Shown: positions 11,881 through 23,674, counted from the first letter of the stretch. The stretch is DNA of 64,000 bases from Pholis gunnellus (GCA_910591455.2 OU342821.1:7006280-7070279), one strand, 5' to 3'. Numbers and translations: made by a program. The notes: generated from the letters alone by a model not told the origin.

Positions 11881-14504
11881 AACATTTCACTCGATTTCTT
11901 TCATTTCTAAAGTTGTAGTCTTCAACACAAACCAACGCCTTCTTCAAAATCACTTGAGGCAATTTATCAGACTATATTTGATGTGTATGATCCCCCGGAG
12001 CTAAATAAAAAAAGTAAAGCCCATCCTTACTGTCAGGAGCTAAGCTCATAATTTAGAGACTGAAGGCAAACACCAGTTCCCTGGGCTTCCTTACCTTCTA
12101 TTGTCCCTGCTTAATTCTTTTCACAATCACACCTACTTGTATCACATTTTGTCACGGGCGGATGCTTATTCATGTTGTTGTTTTTTCCAGAGTTCACTGT
12201 AGAGAGAAGATGTTTCCTTTGGGTGTTTCGGGATTTGCTTTGCGATTTAGTTCTCTTTATATCTTTTTTTTTATGCCTCACTCCGATGGAGGCGTTTCAT
12301 TTTTGTTTTGCGGAAGCTGTTATAAGAAGCTCTGCCATCAACTGTCACATTGCTCTTTCTTGAATACTTCACAGGTGCACAGTAAGCCGGAATCCTAGGA
12401 AACAGAGCCATTTGGTTCATGAAATAATTGGAGGCATGTTTGAAGTTCAAAACTTCAATATACACAGAATTATTTTAGTTTTTTTCAGGGCTCTTTTGGA
12501 GGCCCTTTGCTGGTTGGGGCCCCCGAGCGATTGCCAATGGATTGGCAGTAAAGTATGTCAACTCCTGCTTTTGCCATTTTTGCTTTAGAATACTATATTG
12601 ATATATTGAGCTGCATTGGTGAGCGGGTAATTGCGGGCAAAGACTACAAGAATAAAAGTCTCACGATACTTGGATTTAGTTTCAGCCACTATTGGAGGCT
12701 CAAAAGTCTCTAGTTTACAAGAACAACACTGAAAGTGTATAACTGATAGCCTTGATCAAAACTCCATCGTACCGGAGTGACACATAAATAGACTTCCAAC
12801 TTGACTCACAACCCACACCTTATTGAATTCAGACTTCAGAGAGTCTTTCAAAGAAAAAGAAAAAAGGGGCCAAAGAGCAGGAAACATCTTACTCATGGTT
12901 ATTTAATGAACTCACAACCGGCTAGCTTGCACGATAGCCACATGATGGGGTGTTGATAACATTACCAATTTTATTGTTTTCATACGCATGGTTGCAAAAA
13001 GCTGAGAGACAAATCCAACAGTTTTGCCCTCCAGTTTTTCCTGTTAAAATACAGCAACGGTGCTGTTAAGTCTCCAAATGTATTAGCGAGGAAATGTAAA
13101 CAGTCTGTGGCAGAACAGAAAAAAAAGTGGATACCATAAAAGTCTGTTTTGTTGCAGCTCACTTTGTCGTTTGTTAATGATTTTTTTTAAACTCTCTTTC
13201 AGAAGTCTGGATAATAACAGAGATCCCTTTACTCGCTGCAAGATGGAATCAGTGGCCAACATGCAGATATTTTGCTGCTCTCTCTCTCTCTCCACTGAGT
13301 CCTGGCTGTGCCGCTCTGCTGGGCTGGCACAGAGGCTTGTGATCCATCATTACCAGCCACGGGCAAATGCAGAGTCACCTCAGCACACTTCTCTGCAGGC
13401 CGTCTGCTAATTAGGAGAAGCAGAGAGTTGTGAAGTATAGCTGCGGCGCAATAACATCGACAAAGTTACGCATGCGTGCCCAACATGAAGCCGGGATAAT
13501 TCAGATTTAGCTCAGTGACGGGACGGTTAAATCTGCCGTTATATCAAAAGTTTTGTCCTGAGATGAGACCACTGGGAAAAAACATCAAATTAAATGTTTA
13601 ATCCAGGAGATGACATTGAGGACATGATGACACAAAAATGTTTTATGGGGGGTATTTGCCTCATATTCATACAGCCCTTCATATTTGTGACAGATCAACA
13701 CTTACAAGCTACATCTCAGCAAACCCACCTGTCAGACATCCATTTGCTTTTCCTCAGAACAGGGAAATGTCAGTCAATGTTGATGACTGCTTTTAGGGGA
13801 TCTTCGGAGTGACATTGTCTGTGTCGCCCGCATACCGATGTTTTCCACTCGTCCCACCAATGGCTGAAACGCCACCGCTGCTGCGCCTGGCAGCTGGTTT
13901 TTCTGTTGGCTGTTTGACAGTTTCATGATGATTTGGTCGCTCGTAAGATGCTGCGCGCCACGGATGTACAAATGAGTAAGAGTATGGCCGACAACTCAGA
14001 TTTGGTGCTCCTTGGACATGATCAATCCACACCTGTCAGGTCTAAATGTTGTAATTTGATAGAATCCTGGGAGAAAAACACGAGCGGCAAGCCCTTCTTC
14101 ATTTGCCAGCAGCAGCACTCTGAGGTAGTGCAGTGATGTATTTAGCAGCTGAGACTACCTACTAACATGACAGAAACCATTCTAAACATGCGCTGATTGA
14201 TTTATGAATGATCTAAAGTTGTATATTATATATGGACTTTTTCTCTCGTTTTTGAAAAAAAGAATATGTACCTTCTCCTGAGGCGCGATGCAGTGCACGT
14301 GTGTCCACGTGATACGGCCAGCTGGAGTTCCGGATAAACTTGATCCTAATTGGTTGGCCTCTGTGTGATGTGAGCTCTACTGATGTATGACACTGGGCTC
14401 CTGACATCATCAAGTAGATTGCCTGGCCTTTCTGCAGCTCCAGTATCAGATTGTGTTCCCTCTGTTGAAACAGCAGTGATTACTGCTTGAGGGCTGCATT
14501 TTAT
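11881..14504. other. Upstream intergenic DNA, nothing recognised
   Basis: No gene or intact element is recognisable. Several short frames exist on both strands without recognisable content. The GC content is mixed and there is no CpG island. Confidence 0.5.
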
Positions 14505-15215
14505 ACAACATGGCCAAATATATGTGGACATGTGAACTTCAACCAACTTGTTCTCAGACCCAACTCGTCAGATATCGAAGCATGTCGGCCGGCCTGCGCT
14601 TTCAAATTGAACACTCGAGGAACCCCACCAGCGTCAGTTTTGTCAGGAATGGTGTGTTACTTTCTACTCGTTACACTGCTCTCTGTTTCAAATAAAAACA
14701 ACGTTTTTAGGTTTACTTATGCAACAAACCTAATTTCTTAGGTTCAGGAAAAGTGGAAGGTAAAGTATAGTAAATATGTTTGTTACATAACTGCGGTTGG
14801 TAAAGTACGGAAGTAACCTTTAACAAAACTACAGTAAAATAAGTCAACGTTGTCTTGGTTTCACACGGGACACAAACATTGGCCTCCTGGGTGAAAGTTT
14901 GTTTGGCCATCCCATCCAACAGGGATTTGCTCTCCTTGCTCCCAGGTTGGAGGATAGGTTTGGCATATATGTTGAATTTCAGTTCATGCCAAAGACGTTG
15001 AATTGGCTAAAAGGCCAGTCAAGTTCTTTATCACCAAACTGAAAAAACTATTTTGGCGTCGATCTGGCTTTGTGTTCCAGTGCAAGTTGAAACAGGAAGT
15101 TTCTTGCCCAAACTGATGCCCAATTAGAAGCCAACTGTTGTCTAAAATGTCATAGTATGCTGCATACTATACAAATTTGTGTGCCAAATCATGGAAAACA
15201 GTTAAATAGTGTGTT
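14505..15215 (+). mobile_element. Decayed non-autonomous DNA transposon (fish, probably Tc1/mariner type)
   Basis: The left end contains ACATGGCCAAATATATGTGG (from 14508), which resembles the terminal motif of a widespread fish element. After a stretch with no recognised similarity (about 14550-14880), the remainder carries a succession of its internal words in order: TTGAATTTCAGTTCATGCCA near 14972, GGCCAGTCAAGTTCTTTATC near 15013, CAGGAAGTTTCTTGCCCAAA near 15097 and TGTCTAAAATGTCATAGTAT near 15139. No transposase is present. The class assignment is from memory of related sequences. The element is old, with many substitutions and an unclear right end. Confidence 0.65.
15152..15170. repeat. 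Perfect palindrome, 9-bp arms
   Basis: The sequence is ATAGTATGC, a single central T, then GCATACTAT. It lies inside the decayed transposon, so it probably derives from the element or from chance point changes, not from a functional operator. Confidence 0.9.
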
Positions 15216-16886
15216 TTCACAGTTGTTGTTTTTTTGAAAATGTATTAATCTCATCTTAGTTTTTCACAAGATGCTTCAAAAAAACACAAACAAACTTGGA
15301 CTTGATCTTCAAACCACTAAAGTCAATATTATATATTCACAAAAGGTAAAGAACAATTTCATTTTGGCTGCATTTTTCTAGTACACCAGGAAGCTGTAAG
15401 AAAAAGGCTCAGTCTTAGTTGTGTGTAACATTCTTTTTGTAACGACACAAAATTTAATACAATACAATGCCCTATATTGCTTCACAATACTCATCATTAT
15501 GTCTTGGTTTGAGTTGGAGCTTAAACAATCAGTTGATTCATTAATTTGCCACTAGCTACATTTTATCAATTCAATTATTCGTTTAAGTTTTTTTTTAAGC
15601 AGGTTCCAGCTTCTCACGTGTAAATATTTGCTCTGTCCTGAGGCACTAAGTCATGACTTGCTTTAGATTCTTGTAGTCATATCTCAGTTTGAGTTTTGAA
15701 CTGTTGGTTGAACAAAAAAAAGCTGATTTATTATTTCAGCTTGAGCTTGAGGAAATTGTTATGAGCACTTTATCACATTTTTCTGATATATTATAGACAA
15801 AACTAATACTCATTAGCCAAAATGATAATGAAAATATGTATTAGTTTTGAGTCTCGTTGGGAAAACCAGTTTGTTTCCAAATTGTATCTCTGGTTCTGTT
15901 TGACTCTATAGTCCCTTACATGAAAAGTATCACATACCTTCATCAACACTCCGTATCTCAATAGTTTATTTGTGTTACCGAGTGTCTCTGCATGCTCTAC
16001 CCTGATTTCGCTATGTATTATAAGTTTCCATTATGATTTCGGTGGCCCTTCCTCAGGCTGACCGAAGCACAAAAAGCCCACCGGCTTTATTGAAAAGTGT
16101 CTGTTCAATTTTCACACAGATTTTCCCAGAGGGGGATCAGATATCTGTCGGAAGCAGAGCCAGACAATGTAGTCCCTCCTGTCCCTCCACAGCCCCCGTC
16201 ACCCCTCCCCCCCAGCGCTTCCATGACCATGTCAGGTCAAGATCATAACCCTCCAACGCACCATCCCCCTGCCTCATTTACCCGGCAGAGACACATGAGC
16301 TGATGAGTCCTTTCGATCTTTGGCGTCGGATCAATTTGACCATGCGCGGTGTCATTTTGTTTTGCCAGGGCTGATCCAACATCTACCAGATTTTTTTGTT
16401 ATTCACTTCAGCTTGAAATGTCTCAGATCAAAGGCTAATGGATGAAAGGCTACGATAATCTCCAGACCTTTTCATTCGAAGAACTAAAACGTGAAAGTGC
16501 TGCGAGTATAATTAATCACTTTTAAAACAGATTTACTCAGAGAGCAACTTCAAAGGGTCATTTCTCGTCACGCTGATTCCTGATTTTGTTTTCAGGTCCC
16601 TCGTACTGTGCAGGATGTTTTCCAAGTGGGGCTATGACCTGCATGGGCACTGGCTACAAAATACTCAATATATGTAAATATCTTTAGCAATTTTCCATTC
16701 CGTCTATATTACTCTCCCCAAATCTAATCTGGACTCCTACGGTTTTAGAAATAAACTAATTTCAGGCTGACAAAATTGTGTTATGAGAATGGGAGTGAGT
16801 GGATTGATTGAAAGGGCAATAAGGGGCCAATCAATGAGCAGATGAGCACTGGACATTCAGCTCCACAGCGTGTGACTCCCCGAGGC
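15216..16886. other. Upstream intergenic DNA, nothing recognised
   Basis: The first half is AT-rich and the second half mixed. A C-rich stretch near 16170-16290 opens two short proline/serine-rich frames that follow from composition. No gene is supported. Confidence 0.5.
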
Positions 16887-16916
16887 AGGTTTGGCTTCGA
16901 ATAGGTTTGGCTTCGA
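16887..16916 (+). repeat. Short direct duplication
   Basis: A 14-bp word (AGGTTTGGCTTCGA) occurs twice, 16 bp apart, at 16887-16900 and 16903-16916. This is a local replication-slippage type duplication. Confidence 0.9.
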
Positions 16917-17127
16917 TTCGGATAACACCCTCTCATTTAGTCACCCACAGCAATGACTCTTCCTGTCTCTCCATTGAGGTTGCAGAGGTGTGATGTGGGC
17001 AGAATGAAAGAGGGGCACACCTTCCTCCTCGCACAAGTTAAGGTTTTTTATTCATCCCAATGTCATAAAATAAGGCATTTGAGATATCTACTGGAGCGCT
17101 TTAACAACGTGTGGTTGTTTGAAGGTT

Positions 17128-17748
17128 CACTTGGCCTGATCACAGGGACACTGACTAGGAGCACTGATAGATATGGGCTGACAAACTTGTGCTTACCAGA
17201 GGGGCATTCTGTAGAAATGTTGATCAACCAGATGGGTGTTTGGGCTGATTAAAAGGGACACTTGGACTGGCCAGAGTGTCCCTTAGGGACATTTTGCTTG
17301 ACAACAGGGGCGCTTGGGTTAGTCAGAGGGCATTTAGATGGTCCAGAAGTGCACTTTGATCAACAAGAAGGTGTACAGACCCACACTAAATCCAACCAAC
17401 TTTGGGGCATGTTGATTAACCAAAGCACTTGGGAGCACTATAGTCTACCATGTGAGGGCATGTTGGTCGACCAGCATGGCGCTTGGGTTAACCGAAAGGA
17501 CTTGGTTGGCGACAAAGGCGCTTGGGTTGACCAGACCAGAAGGGCAAATTAATTCAAGCACTGTGAAACCAAACGAGACTAAATGGAAAACCAACCAAAA
17601 GAAACCTATCGTGATAGGTTCGGGAACATGATTGATGCTTTTTGCTCCAAAGGGGTCGAAGGGCATAAGTAAGTATGCGTAAAGGTACTTGGGGGCACTC
17701 AAATGAACCACAGAGACACTGTGGTTGACCAGAGGGGGCACATTTTTG
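17128..17748 (+). repeat. Worn minisatellite, ~20-22 bp unit
   Basis: Variants of a unit close to CACTTGGGTTGACCAGAGGG recur through this stretch. Clear examples begin near 17128, 17251, 17309, 17480, 17518 and 17717, with many more degenerate copies between. About 17555-17680 interrupts the array. The repetition explains the recurring Gly-Ala-Trp-Val and Val-Asp-Gln words in the open frames here, so those frames are not genes. Confidence 0.8.
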
Positions 17749-17812
17749 GTGTGCCATTACGACAAAGACATGCACATGTATATAAATGCCACAAAAAAAG
17801 GTGGAGTTCACC

Positions 17813-17832
17813 CCACCACCACCACCACCACC
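17813..17832 (+). repeat. (CCA)n microsatellite
   Basis: About seven CCA triplets. They are the source of a threonine/proline run in an overlapping open frame that I reject as a gene. Confidence 0.9.
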
Positions 17833-18035
17833 CTCTGCACACTCCACTGGTATAAATGTAGAAATCTGGTGGGCAACCCCACCACCAACATAGCGAGCAT
17901 TCCAGTGTCAGCAGCCCTCTGTTTGAATGACTTTAAGCAGGGCAGGCTCCACGGGTCACAGACATTACTTGCAGGGAAACATCACAATGAAAACACTGAT
18001 GGAGAGAAGTTTTTCCTCCATAAAAAAACACATGA

Positions 18036-18065
18036 GGTGTGCGTCTGTGTGTGTGTGTGTGTGTC
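18036..18065 (+). repeat. (TG)n microsatellite
   Basis: A slightly impure alternating GT tract of about 30 bp. Confidence 0.9.
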
Positions 18066-20371
18066 TTTGTGGGAGCTTCCACACGCTCGTTGGCTATTGT
18101 GTGCAAGTGTGAGTTTGTGTATTTGTACTTGCAGAGGTCATGTATACAAAGAAAGTTCAACCAGGTGCCACACACAGACCTACAAGTGCAGATCGGACAG
18201 GAATAAGTCAGACCTCCCACGACTTTCTGGCTCTCAAGTCAGCCTGTCATCGTGCATCTTCCTCACATCGCTCCTCTCTCAACCCCTGTTTCACCTTAAT
18301 TTGTATATTTTTCACCGGGGTCAAATCTTTTATAGGACGCTGTTCTTCTCACACTGATGTTTTAGACCGAGCGATGAAGAACAAGAGACACAGGAACAAA
18401 CCGCTCCCTTGGAGGAGAGATAAACATTTACTTTTCCATGAGGAGATGTCGATAGCATTATAAGCAGGAGGTAAGGAGAAAAGAGGTGGAAAGGAAGTCA
18501 AATGGGCAAAAAGAGTAGAAGGGATGGATAGAAAGGGACAATGTATTCATATAACAGTGGCTGACCCGTGTTCTTATTTTTTCCAAAAACTAGCAGAGAA
18601 GGGCTTGTAGAATGTTAAGTGAGCATAACCACTACCAGACATGCATCTGCAGGAGGAAGAAGCACAGCAAGATTTAATTTGTTTTAAATGGAAAATTGAA
18701 AGAGCAGCCCAGTCTGATCTCCCAGAAAATACATTTGTAGGAAAAAATGATGTTTGCAGTGTTTGCAACTGATGCACCAACGATTCTGGCCTGTAGAAAC
18801 TCAACCAGGGCAGTTGTGACCTTACTTTATCCTCGACAAAGTGCCTGAAGTATAAATTACGGCGGTATACTAACATGTGTTCATGTATTACATGTGAATA
18901 CAGTTCAGGTTTTTCTTTTTAGAATGGAAGAAAGTGATAATGAATGAACTCACTGCTTTGCTCACTGGATGTTGGGGCTACAGAATAAAGAGCAGGACAC
19001 CAGAGACTGTGGTTTGCGTCCTTTGTCCCCCAATGTGGTTGTTAACATTTTTTGTTTAAGTACAATTTCTGTTTGTTACTTTTAGTCAACAAAAACTAAA
19101 AACCGTCTCATGTTTAGGTCTTCTAATTATTTTGAAGCTGAAGCTTTAGCCATCTTTGTTGTGTGCAGTTAACACGTTTAACACACTGTCGTTCTCGTCT
19201 GTCGTGCGGTTACTTCCCCTTCGTTTATGCTTTCTTTTAGTATCTGTATTTAGTATTCTATTGGCCTAATTCAACAAAACAGAAGTCAGTTAACCCGAAA
19301 GTTATAAGAAAATGTCAGAGAGCATTGGGTTTTAAATTCTGACAAAATTGTCAAGTCGAAGTGATAATAATCTGTTTCAGCACACTTATTATCACATGAA
19401 CAGTGACATCAAGGCCTCATACAGTGTGTATATACGTCCAAAACGATGAAAGCCCCCAAAAACATATAAACGAGAAGGACACTAAGAGAACACTGGCCTC
19501 CACCAAGGCTGTTTCCAAAAGTGATATAATAATGTGCGTAATTCATGCTTTGTATCTGCCCCGTGATTCCGATCTACTCCTAAATGGAACGGGCTCTTCC
19601 TCGGCCCATCTTACACCCAATCGGGCCGCTCGGTTTCCTGTAATCCTGCTGACTAACAAACAAACCAAACCAAACCAAAATCATGACCTCATTGGCTCAT
19701 AAAAAACACCTGAGAGAAGGCTGTGTAAATATTTTAAGGGAATAAAACAAGATAACAATCTTGAGAGGAAACCCCCCCCCCCCCCAAAAAAAACTAGTGA
19801 TTACAAAAGATATTAACTGGTGTTAAGATAAAGAAAACAATAGACAGGAATTATTGAAAACAGGTTTTTCTTTGCAGAGCCAGGGCGAGATTACAGTGCG
19901 TTTGCCAGCTGGAAGAGCACTGAGGGGCTGTAATGCCTGTGTCACAACATAAACACTCAGTGGCACTTTGATGGCGCTGGTTTATTACAGATAGCATTCA
20001 TAAACAAAAGCACACAAAAAAAAAAATACCTTGCTCTCGCCTCGAAGCACATCTGTGATTCAGCGCTCTCTGGCAAAAAGCGTGTGCCTGTGATATACAC
20101 TTCACATGGGAGATCTCGTTCCTCCATGCATGTGACAGTCCACTCATAAGGCCACGAGAAGCATTAGGATGCGCCGCTGTGCTCGCAGCCCAGCTGACCC
20201 TAATTTATAATGCCTTCATTGTCTTGGCGAACACAGACGTATAGCAGGCGTAAATGAAGTAGGACAGGCACTTTAGCCGGGGAGATGAGGTGATTATAGC
20301 TCATGGATTAGTCTGCCTGGGCGAGGTGGATGATCAGCCTGACGTGCACGCACGCGCACACACATGCGCAA

Positions 20372-20373
<2 letters not shown>
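18066..20373. other. Upstream intergenic DNA, nothing recognised
   Basis: No gene is recognisable. There is a CAAAC/CCAAA simple run at 19654-19680 and a 14-C homopolymer at 19772-19785 followed by eight A. The remainder looks unique. Confidence 0.5.
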
Positions 20374-20405
<32 letters not shown>

Positions 20406-20499
20406 ACGTGCACTTAGGCTCACGGCCAAAAAAACAACAACTCAGACCTGCATGTTTGTGTATACACAATTCATGCATTTACGTGACACACATGTGCAT

Positions 20500-20549
<50 letters not shown>
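20374..20549. repeat. Facing (GT)n and (CA)n microsatellites
   Basis: A 31-bp GT tract (20374-20404) and a 49-bp CA tract (20501-20549) lie 96 bp apart on the same strand. They are therefore complementary to each other and could form a hairpin in single-stranded DNA. Cysteine/valine- and threonine/histidine-rich open frames here are artefacts of these tracts. Confidence 0.95.
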
Positions 20550-20551
<2 letters not shown>

Positions 20552-21014
20552 CTTCACCGCAGCACCCAAACAAACACGGTGTGAGGTGGGTTTACTGTAA
20601 ACAACAGCCCACGGGGAGATGATCATGCTGCCGGCCAGTTTGGATGCAGGTCGCTCACCAGTGATTTGATGGTTGGTGATGTACAGCAGGTGCATGTCGC
20701 TGGGATGTAGGCCTACATGGTTTATTTTTTAGATGGGTTCTGGTATGGATGGGAATTGTTGCATGTTTCGTGAAGCCAGATGACCAGCGAAGCCAGGCTT
20801 CTTTCAGTAATTCAGCCTTATTTTTAGGAACTTGTTTTATGAAGGTGGTGAAGTCTGGCCTAAGATACATTGGAAAACCATCTCTTCAGAATAGCCTGGT
20901 CCAGGTCAGGTTAGTTTTCAGTTCCTCTTTACTGCTGAATGTGAGTCAGTTTGCATTACATGTCAAGTTTATCACATTTTGACATGAACTGGACAAAGGT
21001 TTTTTTTATATGAT

Positions 21015-21368
21015 ATTCAGAGGATTGACATAGCAGCAACCAACTATTAGCTATATGTCAATATATAGTGGGGTAATGTCTACCTGAGCAGGAAATGTAG
21101 TTACTCTCTTGTGTGTTATCTGAGCTTCTCTGTGCTTTGTTTACATAGCCGGGCCCGCAGCGCATGCTCGTCTTGTGCATGTGGGCGTGGATAATGCCCT
21201 CTCCACCGACGGCATCCACCCAACTGTCTGGTTCCCCCTCATGTAAACACGGTTAGCTCTGTACTTTTACCGTTGTTGGCTCCGTTTGCACTGTTAGCTA
21301 CGTTAGCTGTTAGCCGCCGGCTCGGCCATCTCCATGTTGAGAGCCGCGTAGAGGCAACAGATATGCTC
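21015..21368 (+). repeat. Dispersed repeat, copy A of two in this window
   Basis: This stretch aligns in the same orientation with 55242-55560. A 32-bp identical block lies at 21122-21153 here and 55358-55389 there. Shared words flank it: CAACTATTAGCTAT near the start, GGTTCCCCCTCA in the middle and CAACAGATATGCTC at the end. Copy A keeps a TTAGC-rich insert that copy B lacks. There is no coding capacity. It is probably a non-autonomous transposon or SINE-like element of unidentified family. The true ends may extend beyond the limits given. Confidence 0.8.
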
Positions 21369-22452
21369 TGACTCTCGTGTCGAGCGCCTTTAAAATCTGA
21401 CGATTCTGTCATGATGTTTCTTTTTCCGCCTGAAGTATCTGCATAAAACATTAGTCAAGTCATGATTTTAAATATGCTAAAATAAATACTATGAGGGGGC
21501 TATTATAAAACCGTCCCATGTATTGAAAATACAAAGGGGGCACCGCCAATCTGGTATGACTAAGGCTGTTACCAAATGAGTAGCATATCCAACTGATGGA
21601 AAATGTATAACACAAAATATCACCTAGTCCTTTATATACGTCAAAGCTGTATCGTGACATCTTGCATCTAAATGACTTTTACGTTGCAACACTCTTGTTG
21701 CATGAATAAACCGCTCTTTATAGCATGTGGCATTAAGGAGAAAGCCACACATTTGAACTATATAGGTCTTTTTTGGATACAAACCCACTGAAGTTATCTT
21801 GCTCTGAGGCAGCACTGTGAACCACTTAGCCCTTTTCCCACTCAGTCACAGCCAGTAAAACTTTTGATACGATATATATAAAGCATTGGATGTGATGTGC
21901 CCTTTCTATTTCACTTCAATTTGCAGGTGATTAACCCAGAGCTTGCATAGTGGTCAAATAAAAAAACCTCATGATTTGAAAAAGTACCCATCCATCTTTA
22001 GTGTTGCTTCTATTGAAGCGATTTAATTTGGTGCCATGAGAGCAGTAGTTTGGGAAATAAATGTACACACTGTGGCATCAGGGGCTTAATAAATGGAGAG
22101 GAACCCTGAACCAGGCGAGATGGAGTTCAACGAGCCCGTTCAGGTGGAATAAATCAGGCTGTTTGTAAGGAGCGCCAGCGGCGACTGTTCAGTGTCTCTG
22201 TAACGTTTACAATCCTCCTGTTGAGCCCAGCAGCCCTCAGACGAGCTCCCTCAGTGGTACTGTTGTTATGAGGAGGATTAGACGGAAGTCTGTCTGTATC
22301 TGCTCAGCCTCACTAATGGACTTTCTCCAAACTCCACCTAAATACTTTTTTTTAAACGGTTGAAATATTCTCTTCTTCAGTGAGCAGTGTGTTGAGTTCT
22401 TGCTAAAGAGACCCTGTGGATCCCCAGACAATTCCTGATGGTTTTCCCACGA
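21369..22452. other. Upstream intergenic DNA, nothing recognised
   Basis: This stretch lies 2-3 kb upstream of the ephrin exon. No exon or element is recognised, and the short open frames on the minus strand lack recognisable content. Confidence 0.5.
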
Positions 22453-22470
22453 CCGCCACTACGTGGCGCA
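22453..22470 (+). promoter_or_regulatory. CTCF-like word (weak candidate)
   Basis: CCGCCACTACGTGGCGCA matches the form of a CTCF core (CCACTAGGTGGCGC) except that one strongly conserved G is C. It lies about 2 kb upstream of the efna5 start codon. The partial palindrome GCCAC-TAC-GTGGC may equally be coincidence. Confidence 0.2.
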
Positions 22471-23156
22471 CTGAGTCAGGAACCCAAACCACTGCACAGC
22501 TCACTGTAGATCTACAGCCCTGGAACGTGAAGGAAGCAAAGTCTGAAATGCCTGTGAGAGAAATGTGTGGCTGAGAAAGCATTACATATTATTTTGAGGT
22601 AAATGAGAGGAAATGAAAGCATTTTGCTTTTGTGCCGATATTGAAATGTGTGGCGTGTGTGGTAATTTAGAGCAGAATGGAAATGTTGCTTCTCCCCACA
22701 AACAAGTGAAAACTCACGCCATGAGACACTTATGTGGTTTCAGGGCAATGTTGCCAGTTAAAAAGGACGGTCTGGAAACCAGTTGGAAACCATTTCTTGT
22801 GGCGGGGAGCACTGCATTTACTGACAACACAATTCATTGTCAGTCAATTACAAAATAAAAGTGGTTAAATTGCATTGAAAACAGCTGAACTTTGGTTCAG
22901 GCCTAATTGAATGAACTCAAATATGTGCAAACGGTACATTGATTGAGATCAAGTGAAATTACGTTGAAGAGGAGCTCGTTGTGCAGCATGATCTGGGATC
23001 TATCTGCTGGAAGCACAGATCACCCCCCCCCAACCCACCGGGAGGAGGGATGTTGCTTTTATAAACGAAACGCCCGTCACTCAAACCCCAAGCCAATGAG
23101 ATTGTGAGCAGCCGTGAAACTGTACTCTGCAAGAAATGTCAGCGGCAACAAACAAA

Positions 23157-23185
23157 CCCCCCCCCCCCCCCCCCTCCCCCCCCCC

Positions 23186-23224
<39 letters not shown>
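23157..23224 (+). repeat. Poly-C followed by (AC)18
   Basis: A C run broken only by a T at 23175 spans 23157-23188. It passes directly into 18 AC units (23189-23224). It lies about 1.3 kb upstream of the efna5 start codon. Proline/threonine/histidine-rich frames across it are spurious. Confidence 0.95.
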
Positions 23225-23226
<2 letters not shown>

Positions 23227-23399
23227 CACAAGGATAGAGTTCATGACAGCGGAGAACAAATTTATCACTTTCTACACAGACAGAACAGTAAGATTCCATT
23301 GCTTCCTTCCTCGTGGAGTGCTACTCGTGGACTCTGCTTTGATATAGATTTTCTGCAACTTGTGAAAACGTGAAGCATCTCAAAGTGGAAACGAGGCAT

Positions 23400-23402
<3 letters not shown>

Positions 23403-23460
<58 letters not shown>
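23403..23460 (+). repeat. (AC)29 microsatellite
   Basis: 29 uninterrupted AC units about 1 kb upstream of the efna5 start codon. Tracts this long and pure are normally polymorphic in length and can adopt Z-DNA. Confidence 0.97.
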
Positions 23461-23462
<2 letters not shown>

Positions 23463-23565
23463 AAATACATTTTGCATAATTATTGAATTCGCCCCAGAAG
23501 ATTCAACAGTCTCAACTGCAAAGACGAGCATTTTTTTTTTTGCAGTGTGCCCCGGCTGGCACAGT

Positions 23566-23592
23566 AGGAGGGAGGAAGGGAGAGAGAGAGGA

Positions 23593-23626
<34 letters not shown>

Positions 23627-23631
23627 GGAGG
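23566..23631 (+). repeat. 66-nt uninterrupted purine tract (GGA/GA/G13)
   Basis: Every base from 23566 to 23631 is A or G. It consists of GGA-type words, then (AG)n, then 13 consecutive G (23616-23628). More G runs follow down to about 23660. Such tracts favour triplex DNA, and the G-runs favour G-quadruplexes. It sits at the upstream edge of the presumed efna5 promoter. Confidence 0.95.
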
Positions 23632-23674
23632 TCGGGTGTGGAGGAGGAGTAGGGGGGGATTAGTCCGGGAGAGC

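Noticed and set aside
17725..18357. 210-codon open frame
   Set aside because: It crosses a worn minisatellite end, a CCA run and a GT microsatellite. The translation is a patchwork of repeat-derived peptides with no recognisable family.
1..23000. Possible terminal exon of a neighbouring gene (fbxl17 is the usual vertebrate neighbour on this side)
   Set aside because: I looked for the expected C-terminal leucine-rich-repeat and tail motifs in both orientations and saw none. Absence by eye is not proof.
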